Shown one piece after another: positions 57,811-64,000 of a stretch of 64,000 nt of DNA. The DNA comes from Chinchilla lanigera (lineage: Eukaryota > Chordata > Mammalia > Rodentia > Chinchillidae): contig NW_004955417.1 of the NCBI RefSeq assembly GCF_000276665.1, positions 16,635,176 to 16,699,175 on the forward strand, given 5' to 3'. Numbering within the stretch: position 1 is the stretch's first letter; the number at the start of each line of letters is the position of its first letter. The translations under genes were made by a program, and so were the position numbers. The notes under the pieces are model-generated. The model saw only the letters and a list, made by a program, of their open reading frames with translations. It ran no database searches and was not told where the DNA came from.

Positions 57811-59084
57811 AAATTAGCGTACTACTTCATTAAGGTATTCAGGTCAGTCATACTATGTTAATAATTGCTATTGCAATATTGATGCCTAAAGGAATTCATT
57901 TTAATACAAAATAGTCAAATTAAGATTCATAATTAGGTTCTGGCTATAGAAAAACATTCAATGAAGACAGGTTATAACAATATTCTTCTTTACTAGAAAT
58001 GGTATGACCAAAGTTTAAAATGTCAGACTATATTCCAACCAAATCAGACCAAATGTAGAAAATATAGAACATACACTGTACTTGATAAATACTAAACTGA
58101 TTATGCAAGTTTTAGAGAAGAGTAAGAATAAAATGTTGTTTAAATAAGAAATGGGGATCTGACCTGTGTTCTATATGGAAAGCTGGGGAAGGCTCTGTAG
58201 CAAAAGGATTTATTGGTACGACTCTGCCCACCCAGGCTATTGGTCAGAGAGAATCCAAAGACCGAACAACCCAGCTTCTGCTTCCAAAGTAATGCCTGTT
58301 TTTGAGTAAGGTCAGTGCTTGCTTTCTACACAAGGGAGCTGGGTGGCACACAGAGACCACTGATTATTTCTGCTTTCCCCTACCTTCTGATCATCAGTGG
58401 CTAAGTGAGGCTTCATTCTGAAATCACTACCAACTCACTGCTTTTATGACAGCCCCACCATCAGGTCTCTTCCCTGTACCTACACGCCCATATTCTCCCT
58501 TGTTTACCAAGGGCTTTCACAGAGGGGGAAAATAATGGAAATAAATACATGTGGAAATAATACTTTCATAAAAAATATGTACTTTCATGAGCTAAGGGAG
58601 CTAACAGTATGATGACCTGACTGATCTCAGCCTGCCACAGCTGAGTGGACAGTACTGAGCAAAGAACAAGGGAGCCTGCACTATCAAGTGAAGGCCAAGG
58701 GAGATCACTTACGAAAAATAAGAGGATGAGGATACAGGTCTCATGATGGGCCCCTTATTCCGACTTTGATGTTCATTCTCTGTGGCTCCCACTTACTTAA
58801 ACCTATCTCCACTGCTGTGATTATGTCCAAGTGTAATTAATTATAAAACCAGCAGTTTGCCTTTACCTTACCTTTGACATGACTTCAACATAGACTCCTC
58901 CTGACCTTCTTTGTCTGACAGATCCCTTGACTTATCTCCAGTTCAACCATTAGTTCAACCAATTTTCCTTTTATGCTTATGTAAGTTTCTTAAACTCTGA
59001 AAACCCCAGTGTCCTGTCTATTATCCCTAACAAATTATTTGCTACACTGCATTATAACTATGCAGGTATACACCATCTGTCGTG

Positions 59085-59560
59085 GGCTGAATATTATCAC
59101 CCAAAGATGTCTACATCTGAATCCCCTGCAGCCCCTTAGGGAGCAAAAGGGTCTCCACAGATGTAATTACGTTTAAAATCTTGAGAGGGACGGACTATCC
59201 TAGGTCATGCACGGGGTCCTAGTGTACTAGGAAGACTTATTTTATAAGGGTTAATATACAAAATGCAATGGTCCCACAAAAGCAGAGACAGAGTGGAAAA
59301 TGCTACAGGGTTGGCTTTGAAGATGAAGGATGAGGTCACAAGCCAGGTCATACAGGTAGTCTCTACAAGTTAGAAAAGGCAAGGAAATGAATTCTCTCCC
59401 AGAGCTTCCAAAAGGAATGCAATCCTGGCAATCCATTTTTGGCCTTCTGACATCTGAAAGTGTAAGAGAATAAATTTTTGCCTTTCTAGTAGTGAAGGAG
59501 AATAAATTTTTTAGCCCATAAATCTGTTACAGCAACAGCAATCTAAAATACAGCCATCTT
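59085..59560 (+). mobile_element. MLT1-type MaLR LTR
   Basis: 'gtgggctgaatattatcacc', 'caaagatgtctacatctgaa', 'ctccacagatgtaattacgt', 'gaaaaggcaaggaaatgaat', 'aatcctggcaatccattttt', 'ctgacatctgaaagtgtaag', and 'tctgttacagcaacagcaat' at the end. Old, about 475 bp. An 'agaataaattttt' word occurs twice near the end. Confidence 0.78.
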
Positions 59561-59766
59561 GTAAGACCAAATATATTGAGAATCAGAAGTTTGTCTTCTT
59601 TTGCCCATATTCTACATGAATGTTTTTTTGAATGAGTATTATGTAGAAAATGATTATTTAAAATTTTTTTTTCTCACCAACGCTTATCTGTTTCTCAATT
59701 TGAGACTAAAATTTACACAGGGAAAAAAAATCTTATGATGACGTTCTTTAAAAACGCTCACTGGGG

Positions 59767-59981
59767 TCTTTGGTTGACCAGTATTGCATGTCTATATCTG
59801 TTTTAACGAGAAGCCACTTTGAAGATATCAATATGAAATACAACCACCATTGTTAATTCCCTACCACTTTGTTTGTAACTCTGTATTGTCTGTATTGTGC
59901 TTGTGATATGTTGTAAAATGTTGTATGTCTGTTAATGTTTCCCTCCTTTTATCTTTAAAATAAAAAAAAAACAAAAACAAA
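59767..59981 (+). mobile_element. Young 5'-truncated L1 3' end with perfect target duplication
   Basis: 215-bp tail piece of the lineage L1 3' UTR ('gaccagtattgcatgtctat', 'taattccctaccactttgtt', 'tatctttaaaataaaaaaaa'). Perfect 17-bp duplication 'aaaaacgctcactgggg' at 59750-59766 and 59982-59998, and a long A-rich tail: a recent insertion. Confidence 0.93.
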
Positions 59982-60701
59982 AAAAACGCTCACTGGGGGG
60001 TGTAAATAATCCTACTAGGGTTAGAATCTGAAGACTTAATAAGCACAAAGCTCTCTGTGCTTCCTTGCTGCTATCTCTGGAAATCTTACCTTCTCCATAA
60101 TCCCGCCCCTTGGCTTTCCAATGCTTAGAGAAAAATGCCCAAACTGCTCTGCTGACATTTCAGAAACTTCTCGAAATCTGACCCCAAAATACCTTCGCAA
60201 TACTGGCTCCACCGCTCTCCTCAGAACATTTAGCAAAACAAGACCACACTTTATCCAACTAGCCTACTTTCCCACTCCTCTATGTTCTTCTGCTTATCTT
60301 GCCAGTTATCCCATGTCACACACTGGTGGGCTCTTTCTTTGAAGGAGTTTGCCCTAATGTTAATAAAAAGAAATAATGTAACAGGTGTACACCTAACTTT
60401 TGAACTTAGCTCCTTTTTAGAGGGTGAGAATTGTGACCTCAGATAGGATACGTAAGCCTTGTTTTAGTGCTTTATAAATATAGTATTAACAGAATTTACA
60501 AGGTCTGATAAAAAGTTAATGTTTAAGTAAAAACAGAAAACGTAATACAGTGAAAGATACACTGCCATTAGTCCCCTTCGAGTACTTCCGCTTGCTTTGA
60601 ACACACATCCCGTCATTCTTGCCACTTTCTGAAGCAGTTTTGGAAGTCCTCTTTTGTGTTGGGTGCTGTTGTGGCTGCCTCAATTCAAAACATTTGCCTT
60701 T

Positions 60702-61024
60702 TATTATGGTTCATATCTAGAAGCCTCCCACCCACGTCATGGGTGCTTCGAAAGGTGATGGAATCATGGGGACTCTACTGCTAATTGTGAGGTCAGACAA
60801 GGGCATGGCTGAAGAGACAGGTCACTGGAGGTGTGTCCCGGAAGGGTGTCTCCCCCTCCCCAGTTCTCTCCTCTGCTTCCTGGCTGGCATGAGGGAAATA
60901 GCTCTCCTCCACTTCCACCAAGCCTTCCTGCCTTGAAGCTGGCCAAATAGGGAGAAAAAACCCAAGGCAAGATAAACCCCCTTTACGCTGTGGGTGTCAC
61001 TAATGTGCGAAAATGACTAAGGCA
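60702..61024 (+). mobile_element. MaLR-type LTR (5' LTR of a partial element)
   Basis: 'tattatggttcatatctaga' start, 'gccttgaagctggccaaata', 'gcaagataaaccccctttac', 'gctgtgggtgtcactaatgt', end 'atgactaaggca'. The AATAAA signal is changed to 'gataaa'. It is followed directly by internal sequence. Confidence 0.7.
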
Positions 61025-61570
61025 GATTGTGGTACCAGAGAGGTAGAATCATTGTGGGTCCTGACCAAGTAGTTTAGAAGTAGTTGGAACTGGTTCATGG
61101 GAAGATTTTGGAAAAGTTTGGAGATACCAGCTGGAGAAGAAGCCCTGGAATGCTGTAATGGAGCTTCGCTGAAAATTCTGGTTGAAGCTCAGAAAACCAG
61201 AATGCTGATTAAAAACAAACACACATCCACAGATGGTAAAGACCAACATTAGGAAATTTCATTTGAGAACAAGGATGGCATTACTCTGTTAGCAGTTGCA
61301 CTCAAAGCCACGTGTTACATTTTGGCAAAAAATCTGTCTACATTTTGGCAAAAAATCTGTCTACATTTTGCTTATGTCCTGAGACTCTGCAGGAAACTGA
61401 GATTAAGGGCAGTGGACTAATTAATCTGGTGGAGGAAATTTCGAGACAGCCCAATGTTCAGGCTTTAGATGGGCACTGCCTGCTGCTTTTAATCTAATGT
61501 GAGAAACAGGAGCAAAAAGTGATGGAATCTAATGTGAGAAACAGGAGCAAAAAGTGAGACATAAAATTCC
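61025..61570 (+). mobile_element. MaLR internal sequence fragment
   Basis: 'gattgtggtaccagagaggt' just after the LTR is the leader/primer-site region, followed by 'ggaactggttcatgggaaga', 'gctggagaagaagccctgga', 'cttatgtcctgagactctgc' and 'ggaggaaatttcgagacagc', as in MST/THE1-type internal regions. No intact gag frame. Contains two short tandem duplications (61316-61370 and 61491-61557). Confidence 0.65.
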
Positions 61571-61584
61571 CATGAATAATAGAA

Positions 61585-61660
61585 AATACAACACCTGGAG
61601 GATTCTGAGTCTGCAGCCAGCCTGGGCTGTGCAGAGAGCTCTTATCTCAGAAAAGGGTGG
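61585..61660 (+). mobile_element. B1 SINE fragment
   Basis: 'ctggaggattctgagtctgc', 'agccagcctgggctgtgcag', 'agagctcttatctcag' keep the middle and right part of B1. The left part is missing. Confidence 0.55.
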
Positions 61661-61893
61661 GGAAGTATATAAGGAACTGCTGAATTCTTTTTGTAAGTAG
61701 AAAGAAGTGGTATGATAGTATTTATTTCATTCTAGTCTTCTATTCATCATTCTAAAATCAAGTACAGTATTGTTTACAGATAAATACAGATCATCTCAGA
61801 TAAAGACATTTGATATGTCTTAGGTTCTTGAGCTGTCACGTATGAAAAATCTTACTCTTCAGAGTCCAAAGTATCAACAGAGTGGATAAAGGA

Positions 61894-61980
61894 TTTTTTT
61901 TTTTCCAGTACCAGGAATGGAACTCACAACCTTGCGCTTGCCAGGCAGGCTCTGTGCCGTTGAGCTAAATCCCCATCCCG
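61894..61980 (-). mobile_element. ID SINE, minus orientation
   Basis: T-rich tail complement, then 'ccagtaccaggaatggaact', 'cttgcgcttgccaggcaggc', 'gttgagctaaatccccatcc'. The only minus-oriented near-consensus ID in the window. No clear target duplication. Confidence 0.88.
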
Positions 61981-62461
61981 AAAACATCGCTTTTAAGATA
62001 ATATCTGGAGCATCTCACATTTCTCAGCATCCACTCTTGAGTGAGTACTAAAATTTCTGCCTAATAAACCCTTCCTGTGCCTCTTAAAGAAAAAGATAAC
62101 ATCTACACAGTGGCTTCATTTTTCTCACAGTGGTACAGAATCTCTTGATAACTGTTTATGCTTTCATTACTTTCCTTGACTCACTGCACCAGCTGAGACC
62201 TCCTACATGATGTTTAACAGGAGCAGTGAAAGCAGACATCCTGATTTTAGCTAGACACACTCAATCCTGTATCATGAAGATGTTAATTTACCTGTATAAT
62301 TAAAGACTAGATCATAGGAAGACATTAGATCTTACTGATGTGGTGCAAAAAACCTGATAGAAGTGCACTTATACAGTTAACTTACAAAAAACTGTAAAAT
62401 AATAACTACTTAGAAGTGTAAGAAAAAACTGGTATTTCTCCTTCCAAAATTATTAACTTGA

Positions 62462-62566
62462 GGGGCTGGGGATTTAGCTCAGCAGCACAGCACCTGCCTG
62501 ACAAGTGCAAGGTCGTGGGTTCAATTCCTGGTACCAGAAGAAAAACAAAAAAACAAAACAAAACAC
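62462..62566 (+). mobile_element. ID SINE with perfect target duplication
   Basis: 'ggggctggggatttagctca' through 'ttcctggtaccag' and an A/C-rich tail. Perfect 16-bp duplication 'aaaattattaacttga' at 62446-62461 and 62567-62582. Confidence 0.94.
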
Positions 62567-63026
62567 AAAATTATTAACTTGATCTTTAGCTGTGATATAT
62601 CATAATTACTATCAAACTTCATTCACTAGTCTAACAGTGGGTACATATGAATCCATAAGATAACAGAAATATATCAGGAAATAAAAAGTACTATACAGAA
62701 AAAAGCAGGTAAGATAAGATAATGTCCTATTTCATTTAGGTCAACAGGGAATGGAAGGTAGTATGTTAACAGAGATACAAATAACAGAACAGTGAGAAAA
62801 GAACATTTCTGAGAGGGAGAATAACAAATGTAAAAGTTCTAAAGAAAAGCAAATTAATAATCTGGGCGAACAGCATAAAGGCCAATGTACACTCACAGCT
62901 ATAAAGAAAAGCTGAGAAAAAACAGCAAATGAAATATTATTAGAACCGGACACCAATGTCTTTTAAACTATGAGTCTCAACAATGGTAGTGAAATCAAGT
63001 TAGTAGATAAAAAACAGAATTTTCAG

Positions 63027-63085
63027 GCAGGAATTTTCAGGCTCACGGGTAAAATGCTTGCCTAGCATTGTGAGGCCCCAAGACA
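63027..63085 (+). mobile_element. Diverged ID-like SINE fragment
   Basis: 'tcaggctcacgggtaaaatg' and 'cttgcctagcattgtgaggc' keep part of the ID body, followed by an A-rich tail at 63090-63120. Confidence 0.45.
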
Positions 63086-64000
63086 ACAGGGAAGGAAAAG
63101 AAAACAAAAACCAAAACAAAGAACTCCAGAATTTTTTATTTAACTGTATTCAAAGTAGTATATAGTAGCAGCATACTTTTCACAACAGCTACAGTACTGT
63201 TTGTGAACTTTCTACATCAGATGTATAATTATACATTTGTGTGTAGATGTATTGATCTCAATTTAAAATGCATCACATACAAAGATTCACAGAGAGCTTG
63301 AAGGGTACCTGTAAACACTGGACATTATTCCTAATATGACATGACCCAGAGCCCCCATAGGAAGGATAGGAACAGGAAAATGACATAATCTACTGAACTC
63401 CTTTTAAAGGTTTACTTTTATCTTCAACATAAAGACTTACTACTAATTCAAATAGGAGGATGATAACTTTATAGTAGGGAAATGTGCAGCTATCATACAA
63501 TCATATTTAACACCATTGAAAGCAGGAAAAAGCGGCACCAAGGTCCTCCTAATGCAACTCACCGGAAAAGAACCATTACTTACATAAGTAGGCAGCTACC
63601 ACACATGGACAAGAGGAGGAAAGGTGGTAGGTGAGCTAATGGAAGAAGCGTACACTTTTGGTAGACAGTGGTCTGCTTCCTGAGCTTGTAGTGTCTTATT
63701 ATGTTTCCCAAACTAGGCACTCTGTACATTCTCAGGTTCCTTATTTGTACCCAATTATGACTTAGGGGCCTGCTCATGCACGCTCATGGCGCCAGGATCC
63801 CGGTTAACTAGAGGTGATCCTCTTGGGCCTTATCTGCATACATCCACACTGCAGCTTTTAAGTCCCTAATGGGCTTTGACCACCATGGTTGTTCCAAGCA
63901 GGACCATGTAAGTTCAAAAGCTTCCCCTTCCAGATAGTACTTCATTAGTTCTCACCATGACCACTCGCTAATACCTAAGAGAAACTAATCCTGACCTTGC

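Larger units (their letters stand above)
57232..64000 (-). other. NUDCD1: NUDCD1 intron, continues past window edge
   Basis: No further exon is visible, so the intron is at least 6.8 kb. It contains two MIRs, an MLT1-type LTR, a young L1 fragment, a MaLR LTR plus internal sequence, a B1 fragment and three ID-type SINEs (listed separately). Unassigned parts are 57811-59084, 59999-60701, 61657-61893 and 62583-63026. 63090-64000 shows no repeat that I can name. Confidence 0.75.

Noticed and set aside
1..64000. CRISPR arrays, operons, phage or plasmid modules
   Set aside because: Repeats are eukaryotic SINE/LINE/LTR types and the only gene is spliced, so bacterial feature types do not apply.

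Overview
The window is nuclear DNA from a placental mammal, almost certainly a non-murine rodent. The evidence is the mix of repeats: tRNA-like ID SINEs, B1 (7SL-derived) SINEs, B1-ID dimeric SINEs, L1 LINEs, MaLR and other ERV LTRs, and old eutherian repeats (MIR, MER5-like, Tigger-like). There is no bacterial-style gene layout, operon, CRISPR array or functional RNA gene. The ID consensus (A-box region near 'tagctcagcggca', then 'gcctgcctggcaag') differs from mouse and rat. I suspect a hystricomorph or another non-muroid lineage, but cannot fix the species by eye.

The only protein-coding gene I can support is the 3' end of NUDCD1 (NudC domain containing 1, CML66) on the minus strand. The last coding exon is 54453-54745 and the exon before it is 57072-57231. 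Both have GT/AG boundaries with matching phase and together encode the last 150 residues. The right part of the window (57232-64000) is intron that continues past the edge. The left 54 kb lies downstream of NUDCD1. From the human gene order I recall (TRHR - NUDCD1 - ENY2), it would be the gene-poor interval toward TRHR, and no TRHR exon is visible.

Layout: 1-5.4 kb holds L1 3' ends, Tigger-like fossils and ID SINEs. 5.6-8.1 kb holds a MIR, a MaLR LTR with an intact 5-bp target duplication, an old L1M 3' UTR and a tandem array of about 176 bp units. 8.1-13.2 kb is a long antisense L1 (3' UTR plus ORF2) broken by an antisense B1 and by a 1.5 kb insertion that looks like a prematurely polyadenylated L1 5' UTR. 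13.2-35 kb is a mosaic of LTRs, L1, SINEs and unassigned DNA. A 520-base assembly gap (35467-35986) cuts a MaLR LTR. 36-53 kb has ERV LTRs, L1 ORF1-region DNA, a piggyBac transposase fossil (42.9-43.6 kb), an AT-rich tandem array (44.5-44.9 kb) and two clear nested insertions (46.3-47.2 and 50.2-51.1 kb). The NUDCD1 introns carry MIRs, an MLT1-type LTR, a recent L1 3' fragment, a MaLR LTR with internal sequence, and ID elements.

Repeat family names come from pattern recognition, without alignment. Class and orientation are much safer than subfamily. Most open reading frames in the window are chance frames or frames inside repeats and are not annotated as genes.
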